Origin: Hermatobates lingyangjiaoensis
Taxonomy: Eukaryota > Arthropoda > Insecta > Hemiptera > Hermatobatidae
NCBI GenBank assembly: GCA_026182355.1
Contig: JAPFBL010000376.1
Coordinates: 243,712 to 307,711 of the forward strand
Direction of reading: 5' to 3'
Length of the DNA: 64,000 bases
Shown: positions 9,224-19,750 of the stretch, piece after piece
How positions within the stretch are numbered: position 1 is the stretch's first letter
How the letters are laid out: each line of letters starts with the position of its first letter
Program-made: the position numbers and the translations under genes
The notes under the pieces: model-generated
Database searches by the model: none
What the model was told of the DNA's origin: nothing
The model's input: only the letters and a program-made list of their open reading frames with translations

Positions 9224-9385
9224 AATTATATTGACACAAAGGACACACAGAAATGACACAGAAACTCACTTCTAAGTGTCGTTGTTTATCTGCGGAGCGA
9301 CTCGTTTCTATCTTTCTGATGACGAGGACATCGAAATATAGTAGTGAGATTCTGTTTCATTTCTTTGTGTCAATATAGTTTATAT
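9224..9385. repeat. Family F foldback with hammerhead-like core
   Basis: Imperfect inverted arms share TATTGACACAAAG / CTTTGTGTCAATATAG and AGAAACTCACT / AGTGAGATTCT. Near 9322 the loop side reads CTGATGA, C, GA..UC, GAAA, TATAGTAGTGAG. Related family F pieces are at about 9,777, 16,680, 25,005, 25,655 and 37,258. Confidence 0.6.
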
Positions 9386-9776
9386 ATATATATCCAACCA
9401 AAAAATAATAGATTGTAACTGCATTTCTATAAAAACTTGATAAATCAGTGCTGAAATTTTAAAAATGTTTTATTATTAACTCCTATTTGGGTGCCTTCGT
9501 CCAATGGTTTTTTATTAAAAAAAAATCAACCTAAAATTTTATGTTGATTAAAAATATATGTAAAACCCGTATACTGGCTCGTGGAATAAAATTTAGTGGT
9601 TGAAAACGTAAATCTTACAGAAAAATAAGGTATATGTAGAAATCTAGTAAAACAGTAAATCGTTATCAGGCATATTCTAAATTTAGTTTAATTTTCTAAT
9701 GATAAATACTTTTTAAATTAAAAAAAATATTTAATAAATAAATATGTTTGGGACAATTAACGTTAACTTAAAAGAG

Positions 9777-9890
9777 ATTACAGAAACTCACTACTATATT
9801 TTGACGGCGTCGCCATAAGGTAGGGTAATAAATAAATGAGTCCCTCCGAAGATAGGCGATGACTCCTGCATTTATGACAGTATATATATA
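9777..9890. repeat. Family F fragment
   Basis: CAGAAACTCACTACTATATT followed by TTGACGGCGTCGCC is the inverse of the family F GAAATATAGTAGTGAG block. It is partial and diverged. Confidence 0.45.
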
Positions 9891-10383
9891 GAATACAAAA
9901 TCGGAAAAGTTTATTCTGATATTGGCTCAAAGCTCTAGTATGTTCTGTCATTTATTTAGACAAATATTTTTTATATCCAAACCATTTTATTGATTGAACA
10001 GTAGTTTTAAGCACACCGAGTTCTATAAATGTGTGTATATTGACATAAAAATGTTAAACATGAAGCGATACTTTAGAAATGCCTAAGGTCTTAGCAAATA
10101 TTTTTGCGTGCAGCCTTACCAGTGGTAGATGCGCAATTTGAGCTTTCCCTAGAAACCTTAGGCAAACAGTTTTTTCTTCAACCACTTCCGTCATGGATTA
10201 AAAAAAAACGATTACACCGTTGTTTTCAGCGCATCAAGAGTTTTCTTTCATTTAGCCTTTGTTATCATTATATTTGCATTAATTCTCTCAAGTATATTGG
10301 TAAGACTGTACTCCGCACCTTTTGAATTAGTATTTAGAGTTTTTTATTCAAGTGGAAATTTGCTGATTGAATTATCCATCAAT

Positions 10384-10600
10384 CTACAGGAGTATTCTGT
10401 GCTCGTCTCCGCGTGGTTCACCTCGGGCGTATCTCAAAGGCTGGTATTGCCTCTAGCCTCGGCTAGGGCTTGGTGCTCCCGAGATGCGGCGAAAGAGCTT
10501 TCACGTTAAAAGGCATCATTCTGTTCTGTTATTACTCGTGATATTGCTGAAGAAGCAGGGTGCGGGGAATAATACCAAAACAGGTATAGTCTGACGAATA
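10384..10600 (+). repeat. 3' UTR fragment of R1-like LINE
   Basis: Blocks CTCCGCGTGGTTCACCTCGG, GCGGCGAAAGAGCTTTCACG and AAAAGGCATC occur in the same order as in the 3' UTR of the LINE at 4.9-5.15 kb (CTCCGCGAGGTCTACCTTGG, GTGGCGAAAGGGTCTCACGT). No coding part precedes it. Confidence 0.55.
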
Positions 10601-10815
10601 GTGTGCTTGCTTTTAAAAGTAAAGATTCTATTCCCACGACCCTAGGTTTTTTGAAATGTGAAATTGGAAATATTGTGCACATCGTCCCTCGGAGAGTACG
10701 TAAAGATGCTGGCCCTAAGCTGTACGATTAGGTACTTGATAGAAAATCCTACTCCAATAAACTTGATTGTGAGGTAATATTTCGAGCCTCACATATGACT
10801 AAAATGGGCACCAAT
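10601..10815 (+). mobile_element. Degraded SINE copy
   Basis: Follows the LINE 3' UTR and shares the SINE order: GTGTGCTTGC head fragment, TTCTATTCCCACGACCC, CATCGTCCCTCGGAGAG, a GGTACTTGATAGAAAATCCT body block, and AAACTTGATTGTGAGGTAAT. It is too diverged to set boundaries. Confidence 0.4.
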
Positions 10816-11257
10816 TAATTAATAAGCCTCACTTTCTGTCCCTAGAACAGCACTAAATATGAAAGCCTAAAGGTATAGTGATGGAAAGAACACTACATTA
10901 TGTGTTAGTTTGATGCTAACAATCATTTTAAAAAAGTTTTCTCACTCTCATCCGCTATGTAGTGTATGGTTATTAATAATTTGTCTATGATGGATTGATA
11001 ACTATGGGAAAGTGATTTGAGAAAAAGTATGGTGGAATGTCATATTTGAGTTGAAGTTTATAATGGGTGAAACGACAAAAACCTTCGGTAGATCAGGGTT
11101 TCTTTTTACTATAGAAGGAGGCCAATATGTGAATTTGCAGGTCCGAGTAGAGTATCGGAAGTAATAAGGAGAGTGTTACGAAGGGTTGAGCTATGAGGAC
11201 TGCTTACCTTGGCAGCTCAACATTGGTAATTAGAACTAAAGTCTGCTAGAAATCTAA

Positions 11258-11565
11258 GGGGTCCAGGGTAGCCCAGGGCTTGCGTGCTCGCCGCTGAACT
11301 GGTGGATCACCATTCGTGCCCTCAATTTATTCACGTGACAGGTGAAAAAAAATCTCACACATCATCCATCAGAGAGGGCGTTAAGCTATTGGCTCCCATT
11401 AAGGTACTCATTAAAGATCCTACTCTAAATACATTTGAGTTAAGCAAAATTTAGGACTCTCAATATAGAATGTTCATTGTGTGGTATCACAAAGGGTCAA
11501 TGTTCGGTTTTTGTGTGTTTTCTTGTGAGAAACCATTACTACCTAGCCCAATGTAATCACATTAA
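11258..11565 (+). mobile_element. tRNA-derived SINE
   Basis: The head is GGTCCAGGGTAGCCCAGGGC, then TTGCGTGCTCGCCGCTGAAC (tRNA-like left part). It is followed by TTATTCACGTGACAGGTG, CATCCATCAGAGAGGGCG, the shared body block AAAGATCCTACTCTAAATAC, and AATGTTCATTGTGTGGTATC. The order matches the minus-strand copy at 7.3-7.65 kb, and the tail ends near TTCTTGTGAGAAACCATTAC. Confidence 0.65.
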
Positions 11566-12234
11566 AACTCAACAGGTCCTGTTGTAGAGAACTACGTGGC
11601 AGATGATCAATGCATCTTGGATTTTTCAGTCGGCCCAGTGCAGAGAACGCGTGCATTTCATCTCTCAGCTTTGTATTAAGACAGTGGAACAATTTAGATT
11701 TTCATTTCTCTTTTAACTATTCGCAGTGTAAAAGCTGGTAAAAGAAATGAAATAGGTTTCATTAATTACTTTTTGACGATCTCTATGTTGACTATTTAAA
11801 TAATTTAGGTATACATGTGTACAAGATTTTAATTGAGTAAATTTATCAACAGAATTAGTACCAAAATACTCTGATTCTAGTGTTTTTTTTTTTAAAAATG
11901 ACTCATGAAATCTGAAAACAGTTAGTTCATTAAAAATTTACTGTACAACTTCTATTTGACGACGGTTTTTTGTGACGCCATCTAGACTGAAAATTTGAAA
12001 AAAATGTTGATGTGTAAAATTAGCATAAGTCAATTCTTCACATTTTGACATTCACCTGTCATTAGTGCAGCCCTGCCGAAACCCTGTGGGTGCTAGTGAC
12101 ATAATGAATAATGCCGGCTTATTTGGGTGGGTTTCAGTCGATGCAAGATAGATAGATGGAGGTTTAGAAACATGTATTCTCCTTCTTTCATACGTGTTCA
12201 TTGTCGGTGTAAGGAGCTTCTCATATATTGAAAG

Positions 12235-12725
12235 CTTTACTTGGCTGATGCCTGTGTACCCCCCGATATGCTCTCACTTTGTCCTGGTGGGGGGCCTTAA
12301 CACGCCTGGGTTGTTGTCCATCATAGCGTTGAACTAAGAAAGGCACAATGTGGGCACTGCACTAGCCAGAGCTGGCGTCCGGTAAAGTCCGCTCGTTCGC
12401 GCCGTGGCTTCGGTGGCAATTCCCCTTTATTGATTTCATTCACTCAGCTGCCTTTGCTGCTACCTTGGTGTTCTCGATCTTAGGCTGGTATCCGCGGGTG
12501 GAAAGTCCACTCAGTCAAGTACTGGTTCGGGAGCTGCATACCAAACTTCTCTTTTCTTCTTCCGTGTTACGCCTGACTTTTTTAAGACATTTTTCTCGTC
12601 CCCAGATAAATCCGATAACTTTGTTTGCTTATCAGGCTTATGATTTGTCTGGACGAGGTTGATTGGGGCGGAGTAAGGTTTACCTGGCATGTCCCGATGC
12701 GGTTATAGCCGGGATCTTCTTCCTT
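12235..12725 (+). repeat. 5'-UTR-like fragment of a non-LTR retroelement
   Basis: This GC-rich block contains CACTTTGTCCTGGTGGGGGG, TTAACACGCCTGGGTTG and GAACTAAGAAAGGCACAA, with matching blocks at 19,505-19,750. The gate-like 'CACCTTGTCGTGGTGGGG' sequence is typical of insect LINE 5' regions from my memory of such repeats. The second half (12,480-12,725) is absent from the 19.5-kb copy. Confidence 0.45.
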
Positions 12726-13830
12726 CCTCCCATAAATTTTCCTGTAATCTCTTACTTTTTCCCTTATTAACTAATGTTTGCTACATCTCAAGATAATCTC
12801 TTTCTCATCAAGTAACCATCGGTCTCCTAGAGACTACCTGGCATAAGTTTATCATGTAAGTAAGTTATCAAGTCAAAAAATAGCCTTTATAGTGTAAATT
12901 AACTGTATAGTTTCTGAGTAGTATTAGCTCAGGGAAATTAACTTTATTCATAATGTGCTTTATTTTTGTACTTAACTATTTTATGTCATTTATTTATTAT
13001 GTGTTATGTTTCTCATAAACCATATATTTTAATTAGAAATTTTATTTTTATATTTATTAATGTTGATAATCAATAATTTGAAAGTCAAAATTATTATTTT
13101 TGTTAATGGCATGAAAACTTTTTGTTGATAAAAGAAACTGTAAAAGAAAATATTTTTACGCAAATATAAAACTGTATTGGAAGTTATCTCTAAAAGATTT
13201 TGACCATGATATTAATCACAATGTTTAACTAATCATAATGAAAGTAAACATTGTAGAGCTTTCTATAAGAGGATCAGCTGTGTAGTTTTTTTTTTGCGGA
13301 ATCACTCTTCCGGAAAGAGCTATTACAAAACATTTTATGAATTCAGAAAAATTCTTTCCATAAAAAAAATGGCTATAAAATATTAATATTTTGTTTACAT
13401 TGTGTACATAAAATTTCTATGCTACAAAGAAAAGTTCTTTTAAAACGTTTGATAAGGTATTATATATATCCTCATGAACATGAAGTAGTGGCCTTCAGCT
13501 TTAGAGCAAAACAAAGTTAAGAAAACTTTAAAACTTTTATTTATTTAAAAAAAAATCATAAATTGCTTTCAATGATTAATGTGTATAATGTATACAAAAT
13601 GTATAAAATGCGAGTTCTATACGATAAATATATATTTCAGCATGTTACATCTAATTGTATGTATTCTCTGGATGGGGTTATCTCGTCAGAGTTTCACTCA
13701 TACTGTCGTTTAGACGTTTTTTTATTTCATTTTTTTCTACTTTGTTACGATCGCACTTTATTGTATCGTAACAATTTGGTAAAACAATTGTAGAATAAAT
13801 AAACCTGCGTATGATGTATATGGTTATAAG
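12726..13830. other. AT-rich intergenic DNA, nothing recognised
   Basis: Low-complexity AT-rich sequence. The open frame at 13,563-13,793 has no family motif and no splice support. Confidence 0.6.
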
Positions 13831-13831
13831 T

Positions 13832-13955
13832 CAATGATCAAACAACAATATGAAAGACCGCTTGTTACGGTTAAAAGATCTTAGTCTTGTTTTCCCATTT
13901 CATATTGTGGTTTGATTATTGATTGTTATTTCACGTGTTTATGTGATTTCCTTTT
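13832..13955 (+). repeat. Family B copy, left arm mostly deleted
   Basis: A short left arm (TCAATGATCAAACAACAATA) leads directly into AAGACCGCTTGTTACGGTTA, then AAAGATCTTAGTCTTG and the usual tail to TTCACGTGTTTATGTG. The CTGACGA box is lost. Confidence 0.75.
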
Positions 13956-14930
13956 ATGGTTATAAGTATAAAGTTTCAAAATTTTATGAATTCTGAAATT
14001 ATAGCAGTAAAATAGTGTCTAAAAACACACCTTCTAATCATTTTCTACCTGTAGTCACATGTTACATTGTGCTAACAGGAATTAAATTTTCATTATAACC
14101 AAGAAAATGGAGATAGACCCAATAAAGTTAATCAAATGATTGTTAATAAGTTTCTTAAACCATTGTTAATTAAAGTAAATCAAGTAATAAATCTGATCGT
14201 CAATTACTTTAAGAGTAGGTTTACTTACAATTAAGTTGAGTGTAGACCACTCAGATTTTTTTTATTATTATTTAGCACGTAACTACTAAATAAAAAATTA
14301 AATTAATTAAAAATCAAAACTGATAATATCAATTACATTTATTTTTTAATAAATTCGTTTACATAAGTATTCTTTTTTGTCGTTTAAGATTAATTTCAAA
14401 AATACTTCAAGGATTTAAATATAAATTTATTGTTCATAATTTTATTATACTTTATTATATTTTTAATGTATTTAATAATAAGATTATAAGTCAAAAATAT
14501 TGGGATATGATAAATTACACTATTTTAAGAATTTGACTGAATTCATTTAACAAATTCTAAATTAAACTAAGAACAACCCGTTTGTTGTTTGACAATTCCT
14601 CTGACTATGATCGATTTTCAAAGTCAGGTTGTAAACGAGGTAATATTTAAAGGGGAAGCCCCTCGCAGCTTCCATAGCAACGCGGTGTACTCGGCCAGGC
14701 GGATTTAGTAGTATTCATCTAAACATCTCACTGTACTATTCTTCCTACTCTAATAAAATTTTTATTCAACTATTAATTTTCATTAAACGTATTATTAATA
14801 TTACTTAAGTAGTAATTTCAGTCAATTTTTCTGTTAACTAATAATTTATTTTGTTGAAAGAGTCATTGCTTCAACTTAATTTAGTAACACCATTTGTCTT
14901 CAACTTGAATTTATAATATATAAATTAAAT
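13956..14930. other. AT-rich DNA with one dispersed 35-bp motif
   Basis: Nothing is recognised apart from the dispersed motif AAGTTGAGTGTAGACCACTC at about 14,234-14,260, followed by AGATTTTTTT. Confidence 0.5.
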
Positions 14931-15012
14931 TAGTGTATTTCGGCAGCAAATACTCTGTTAAACAAATTGTGTTGAATTTAATAGCAGATTCTGCATTCAC
15001 AACTTTTTTACT
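14930..15012 (-). pseudogene. PLE ORF N-terminal fragment
   Basis: The minus strand reads KKVVNAESAIKFN, then TICLTEYLLPKYTN. It is the same segment as at 15,102-15,190 and is homologous to the PLE N-terminus at 53.8 and 63.3 kb. The (TA)n at 15,014-15,040 is its upstream neighbour on the minus strand. It lacks start, RT and endonuclease. Confidence 0.65.
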
Positions 15013-15101
15013 TATATATATATATATATATATATATATTGAACTATATTTGTCCGTTTTGGATTGTATTTCCATCGAAAAAGTATATATATATATATAT
15101 T

Positions 15102-15200
15102 AGTGTATTTCGGCAGCAAGTACTCTGTTAAACATATTGTGTTGAATTTAATAGCAGATTCTGCATTCTCGACTTTTTTACTTATTGCATATATATATTT
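15102..15200 (-). pseudogene. PLE ORF N-terminal fragment, second tandem copy
   Basis: The minus strand reads KKVENAESAIKFN, then TICLTEYLLPKYTN, and passes into IYIYIY encoded by (TA)n at 15,085-15,101. It is separated from the first copy by a 45-base family D end (TTGAACTATATTTGTCCGTT) and TA repeats. Confidence 0.65.
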
Positions 15201-15254
15201 GTGTACAAAGGCTGCAGGTCTTCCCTTAAGCATATGTTAATTAATTTTAGTTTA

Positions 15255-15293
15255 TACCTGAAGATGGAGAATGAGAGCCGAAAGCTTGTACGT
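15255..15293 (+). ncRNA. Hammerhead-like core, family E
   Basis: CTGAAGA, T, then a weak GG/CC stem with a long loop, GAAAGCTTGTAC. UAC before the box pairs with GUA after H17. Stem II is much weaker than in the 63.2-kb and 54.0-kb copies. Confidence 0.5.
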
Positions 15294-15350
15294 ATTTTTA
15301 TTTAGTTTGTTAATTTAGTGATTAAAACAGTGATTAAATTTTAGTTTTTC

Positions 15351-15494
15351 GTGTTTGACCTATGTTTATTGTGTGTGTTAATGTCTTTTGCTAACCTTCT
15401 TTGGAAGCTACCAGAGTCTCACCGCAAAGTGATACGAAAACTAGAGAGTGTCAACAAGAAACTGGTCAATGCAGAAGCTGCTGCTTATTTTAAT

Positions 15495-15510
<16 letters not shown>
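15351..15510 (+). pseudogene. PLE ORF N-terminal fragment running into (TA)n
   Basis: The frame includes MSFANLLWKLPESHRKVIRK, then LESVNKKLVNAEAAAYFNN, then YIYIYI from the microsatellite (15,499-15,540). It lies about 90 bases downstream of the family E ribozyme-like core, the same layout as at 54.0-53.8 kb and 63.2-63.5 kb. The likely start is the ATG of MSFAN (about 15,378), which aligns with MSLGQ and MSLAK in the other copies. Confidence 0.72.

Positions 15511-15541
<31 letters not shown>
15499..15541. repeat. (TA)n microsatellite at PLE junction
   Basis: About 20 TA units directly after the AYFNN codons. Confidence 0.95.
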
Positions 15542-15544
<3 letters not shown>

Positions 15545-15728
15545 TTTGAATCTTCGCTCTTAGGTCTGGTTAGTTGGTTGACCTGCGATTGAACAGTTGG
15601 TTGACTTGTTTTCACTTGTAAGTGTAGAGTGAGTGTCATTATTGGAAATGAGTAAAAAGACTATTAATCAATTTCTAGTTTTAATAAAAACTAACAATAG
15701 TTTATTTGTGCTCCAATTCAAAATACTT

Positions 15729-15730
<2 letters not shown>

Positions 15731-15769
<39 letters not shown>

Positions 15770-15815
15770 TATACTTTGGGAGCAGACCTTCTTTTAAACA
15801 TACCTCATTAAAGAT
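15731..15815 (-). pseudogene. PLE ORF fragment, inverted, next to (TA)n
   Basis: On the minus strand 15,815-15,767 reads KIFNEVCLKEGLLPKYTN, then IYIYIY from (TA)n at 15,731-15,766. It is head-to-head with the + strand fragment that follows. Confidence 0.65.
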
Positions 15816-15976
15816 CTTTCCGAAACGTCGGAAATGTAATATGAAAAATACAATGAAAGATAAAAAAATCGGTGAGTTAATTTATATGGTACCACAGAGA
15901 TGGAAAGGTAGCATTCGAAACCTTGAAAAGGTATGTAGGAAACATACTAAACTTAATGTTGGCAAGATCTTTAATG

Positions 15977-16012
<36 letters not shown>
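15816..16012 (+). pseudogene. PLE ORF N-terminal fragment of the same family, ending in (TA)n
   Basis: It opens with CCGAAACGTCGG (3' half of a hammerhead-like motif). A + strand frame follows: MKDKKIGELIYMVPQRW, then KGSIRNLEKVCRKH, then KIFNEV, running into YIYIYI. The KIFNEV codons are the same ones that begin the inverted neighbour at 15,815, so the two fragments are overlapping pieces of one ORF joined head to head. Confidence 0.62.
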
Positions 16013-16214
16013 CAGTTCAAAATTGAAGATAGGTAGCACACAAAGTAAAGGAACACACTTACAAACTCAAATTTTCGAGCAATCCGTCTTCAGGAGAAAA
16101 GAGAAAGGGAGACCAAGCACGTCGTTGTTGTGGTGGAGACCAAGCACTCTGACGAAGACCGCTTGTTACGGTTGAAAGTACTGTCTTGTTCTCCCATTTC
16201 TTATTGTGGTTCGA

Positions 16215-16216
<2 letters not shown>
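16012..16216. repeat. Chimera of family C arm and family B half-copy
   Basis: A family C arm (CAGTTCAAAATTGAAGATAG to AGAGAAAGGGAGACCAAGCAC) ends in a short GTTGTTGTGGTGGAGACC insertion. It then jumps into family B at CTCTGACGAAGACCGCTTGT and its tail. This is a direct template-switch or recombination junction between the two families at an AGCAC/CTCTGACG boundary. Confidence 0.6.

Positions 16217-16218
<2 letters not shown>

Positions 16219-16258
<40 letters not shown>
16219..16258. repeat. (TA)n microsatellite
   Basis: About 20 TA units between two family B elements. Confidence 0.95.
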
Positions 16259-16261
<3 letters not shown>

Positions 16262-16263
16262 TC

Positions 16264-16468
16264 AATGATCAAACCACAATAATAAAATGGGAAAACAAGA
16301 CTAAGATCTTTCAACTGTAACAAGCGGTCTTCGTCAGAGTCAAAAACCCAACTCTGAAGAAGACTGCTTGTTACGGTTGAAAGATCTTAGTCTTGTTTTC
16401 CCATTTTCTTATTGTGGTTTGATCATTGATTGTTATTTCACGTGTTTCACGTGTTTATGTGAAATCTT
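16264..16468. repeat. Family B foldback
   Basis: The left arm 16,264-16,351 and right arm 16,352-16,424 start and end at the GATCAAACCACAATAA terminus. The right core has CTGAAGAAGACTGC. The tail shows a CACGTGTTT duplication before (TA)n. Confidence 0.78.
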
Positions 16469-16493
16469 TATATATATATATATATATATAAAA

Positions 16494-16652
16494 AGATTTC
16501 ACATAAACACGTGAAACAACAATCAATGATCAAACCACAATAAGAAATGGGAAAACAAGGCTAAGATCTTTCAACCGTAACAAGCGGTCTTCGTCAGAGT
16601 CAAAAACCCAATCTTAGTATTGTTTTCCCATTTCTTATTGTGGTTTGATCAT
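16494..16652. repeat. Family B foldback, right arm truncated
   Basis: A full left arm with tail (GATTTCACATAAACACGTGA) and ribozyme-like core on the minus strand. The right arm keeps only the last 40 bases, from ATCTTAGTATTG to GTTTGATC. Confidence 0.75.
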
Positions 16653-16679
16653 ATATATATATACTATGAGTAGTAGTTT

Positions 16680-16785
16680 GCTTCTCAACGCGAGTACTTC
16701 GCACTTCTTCCCGATGACGACGGATGTCGAAATATCGAAGTGAGTTCTGTAGTGTCTTTCTGTGTTCTTTTCTATGTGTTAAAGT
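16680..16785 (+). repeat. Family F copy with hammerhead-like core
   Basis: CACTTCTTCC, CGATGA (box with one change), C, GAC GGAT GUC stem II, GAA, AUAU, C, then GAAG pairing with CUUC before the box. The AGTGAGTTCTG tail matches other family F copies. Confidence 0.5.
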
Positions 16786-16811
16786 ATATATATATATATA
16801 TATATATATTG

Positions 16812-16902
16812 TTTCAGTTGGGTTAATGACTGACAAAGACCACTTGTTAGGGTTAAAGATCTTAATTTTTTTCCCCAATTCTTATTGTGGTTTGATCAAT
16901 GT
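16812..16902 (+). repeat. Family B right-arm remnant
   Basis: TTGGGTTAATGACTGACAAA, GACCACTTGTTAGGGTT, AAAGATCTTAAT and the GTGGTTTGATC end are diverged from the consensus. The core box reads CTGACAA. Confidence 0.65.
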
Positions 16903-17218
16903 ATATAAACATATACATATTAGAAATCAGTTTTAATGGAATGCTTTTTTTCATGATCATCACTGGAATAATTTCATTATTTGTATTTATCTTTTATCTT
17001 GACTTACGACTTGTAAGTATGTATTTTCTGATATAAATCATTGGATTATAACATTTGTATTTATTTAGAAATACAAACAGTAGACGATATTGTACTAAAT
17101 TAATTTAGAGTTACTGCTTTACTATGAGCAAAGTATTGTATTCTTTAAAAAAATCTATGCCAAAATTTTAACAGATTTAGACGGTTTGATGTTTTTTGTG
17201 TCAGTTTTGAAGTGTTTT

Positions 17219-17226
17219 AATGATTT

Positions 17227-17265
<39 letters not shown>

Positions 17266-17268
17266 TAT
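17219..17268. repeat. (TG)n microsatellite
   Basis: Interrupted TGTGTG tract of about 48 bases. Confidence 0.9.
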
Positions 17269-17765
17269 GTGAGGTAGGGGGTACCGTCTTGTGTAGGTGC
17301 TGTGTTTGTGTGTTTACGAACACGCTTCAGATCACATTGTTTGATATATCAATTTGATATTGCACCGATACATAGCCCCTATAGAGAACATAAACTCTAC
17401 AGTTTTAGGACAAAATTATTTTATGGGAAACTACGTCATTGATCATTAAGTAAATATAGATACCATTTCTTTTCTCCCAAACTATTAAATCTAAAAAAAA
17501 TTAAAAATTTTTAATAAGTACAGAACTGATATTATCATTAACAGAAAAAGAAGTCATAATTATTGACAACAAAGGCTAGTTTTGCATAAAAATGTAAAAC
17601 TTTTAATTTAAAATAAAAACTGAAAAAATGTGCACGCGATATTTGTCACAATTTTTTACAAATCATAATGGAATTTAAAAAAAAAATCATAGGATAGGGG
17701 CATTTTATTTAATATTATTTAATTTTTATTTTTCATAAAATACCAATTTTAAACATTTGTATATG

Positions 17766-17965
17766 TACATGCATATTGTTATTACCACTGAGGTTAGTAT
17801 GATTAGAAATAGAAAAAACCGTCATACCTCGTAAGTTGATATCGGAGATGTTGGATCTTTCGGATCTTGTCCTTGGAGTTGCGAACGAAGATGGACAAGA
17901 TCCGAAAGCGCTCCAACATCTCCGATATCAACTTACGAGGTTTGACGGTTTTTTCTATTTCTAAT
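17766..17965. mobile_element. Palindromic MITE-like element (CCGTCATACC family)
   Basis: The arms 17,802-17,872 and 17,894-17,965 are near-perfect inverted repeats around a 21-base spacer. Each begins with an outer 15-base AT block, then ACCGTCATACCTCGTAAG and TTGATATCGGAGATG. A block GCATATTGTTATTACCACTG plus AGGTTAGTA precedes the left arm and recurs beside the copies at 27.1 and 60.1 kb. No coding region is present. Confidence 0.75.
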
Positions 17966-19420
17966 TTGTATATGTCACCTCAATAATATCACCTATCATG
18001 TATAGATGATATAGTCCTAAAAATCTGAAACAGAACCTACAATAATTTCTTCCTTTTGTCGAAGTATTTACATTAACAAGAAAAACCATAAATGAAATGG
18101 TTATATGTAATGTAATTTAGTTACATAAATAAAATTTAACCAATTTTCAACATAATCAAACCAATCATATATATTAAACATTGAGAAGTTTGAAAAAAAC
18201 ATCGTGAAGTGCTTTCAGTGTGTTAATACTTCAGTTAATTTTATTGCATTTATTCGTTAATATAACTCATTATATTAATACATTTGTATTAAGTTTTAAT
18301 TATAAAGAATAGATGTTTTTGTTTTTACATTTATATGTAAAAAGTTTAACATGTGTAAAAATATTGAGGCAAATATTATGCGGACGTTTAAACTTCAACT
18401 CAATACACGTTATGCATAATTTTTGGGAGGGAAATAACATTACTTTTTATTTTATCACATCAAATCGAAAAATTAGTGGTAGAATAATGATAACTATGTA
18501 CGATTTAGTTACAGTAAGTAATTTAAGATCATAGGATATGTAATATTTTTGTACCAATACAATCAACGTAAGTGTTTTCACTTCAAAATATGCATGTATC
18601 ATTTTTTTAGTTAGTTACAATGAAATATAACTATGAAGAAATAATATATTTTGAGATTTTTACGAATTTATATTCGTAACAATGTTATTTTGAGAACTCC
18701 AGTATTTATGTTGATTTTTTTTTAGCTTCGTGGGGTGTTCAGTGGATATCTATCAACAATTTTGTAAATATTTTACAATTATTATCACCGTTCGACACAT
18801 CTTAATTTGATACATATTAGTAGTACCGAAGAGGTTAGTAATATTAGTAAATATTACTATAAATAATCAGTCTTATCTGGAAGGCCAATGTTGTAGACGT
18901 TAGACTATTTCGCTAGTATTGTATCTTCAAATTGAGCCACTTGATTTGTGTAATGTAATAGGACGACTTGAATATTGAACAATATTAAAGGCTTTATCGT
19001 CCTCTAAGCAAAACATGTATTAATTTTAATCATTTTTATAGGTAATCATAGGAATATTTATCTTACAATTAAGTATTGCTTTAATATATAGATATCAAAA
19101 TAAAATTATCATACTTTTTTAATATTGGATTAGAAAATATTGCACTAAAACAAACAACTATGTTCCACTAGTTGTCACTAAATACACAAGGTATAATGAT
19201 AAAATGGATAAATAGATAAAATTTATTTTATCCATTGATCAAATAGATAAAATGAAGATAGTTGCATTAAAAAAAAATTCGTTTTTAATTACATTTAATA
19301 TCAATGAGCTGGATGTTTCGTTTTTTTATAGTACAGTAGAGTACTGGAGCCATTCCAGATTATTAGTACGATAATCCTCTAATTTCAAATACTTTAGTAT
19401 CGTGCTTTCAATTTTTAATC
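17966..19420. other. AT-rich DNA; isolated MITE flank only
   Basis: The AAGAGGTTAGTAATATTAG block at about 18,825-18,845 resembles the CCGTCATACC-family flank. The open frame at 18,313-18,534 has no recognisable motif. Confidence 0.5.
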
Positions 19421-19424
19421 TAGC

Positions 19425-19500
19425 TCAGTGATGGTGAACCTTTCTGGCTTGGCAAGTCATGATCTAGAAAATTAACTCTGCTTTGGTTAGGTAAGGTTAT
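19425..19500 (+). repeat. hAT-like terminal fragment
   Basis: CAGTGATGGTGAACCTTTCT followed by GGCTTGGCAAGTCATGA resembles the common hAT-type 'cagtgatggtgaacc' terminus. The partner end was not found. Confidence 0.35.
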
Positions 19501-19504
19501 AGGT

Positions 19505-19750
19505 AAGATTAAGTTCCCCCCCGATGTGCCTTCACCTTGTCGTGGTGGGGGGGCTTAACACGCCTGGGGGATTGTTCTCTCATGGCGTGAACTAAGAAAG
19601 GCACAACCTGGGCAGGGTGCTAGCCTGGGCCAGTGTCCGAAGGTGGAAAGTCCGCTTGTTCGCACGCCGGCTTGGATGGCAGTCCGCTCATATTGGTATC
19701 ATTCACTGTGGTAGCACAACAGAGGTTTAAATCAAACCTTGAAGTTTTTG
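19505..19750 (+). repeat. 5'-UTR-like fragment of a non-LTR retroelement
   Basis: GATGTGCCTTCACCTTGTCG, TGGTGGGGGGGCTTAACACG and GAACTAAGAAAGGCACAA occur in the same order as at 12.24 kb. It ends near CTTGGGCTGG, matching CTTAGGCTGG at 12.48 kb. Confidence 0.45.

Noticed and set aside
15012..16026. Tyr-Ile-rich proteins
   Set aside because: YIYIYI is translated (TA)n; only the flanking PLE-derived residues were kept as pseudogene fragments.
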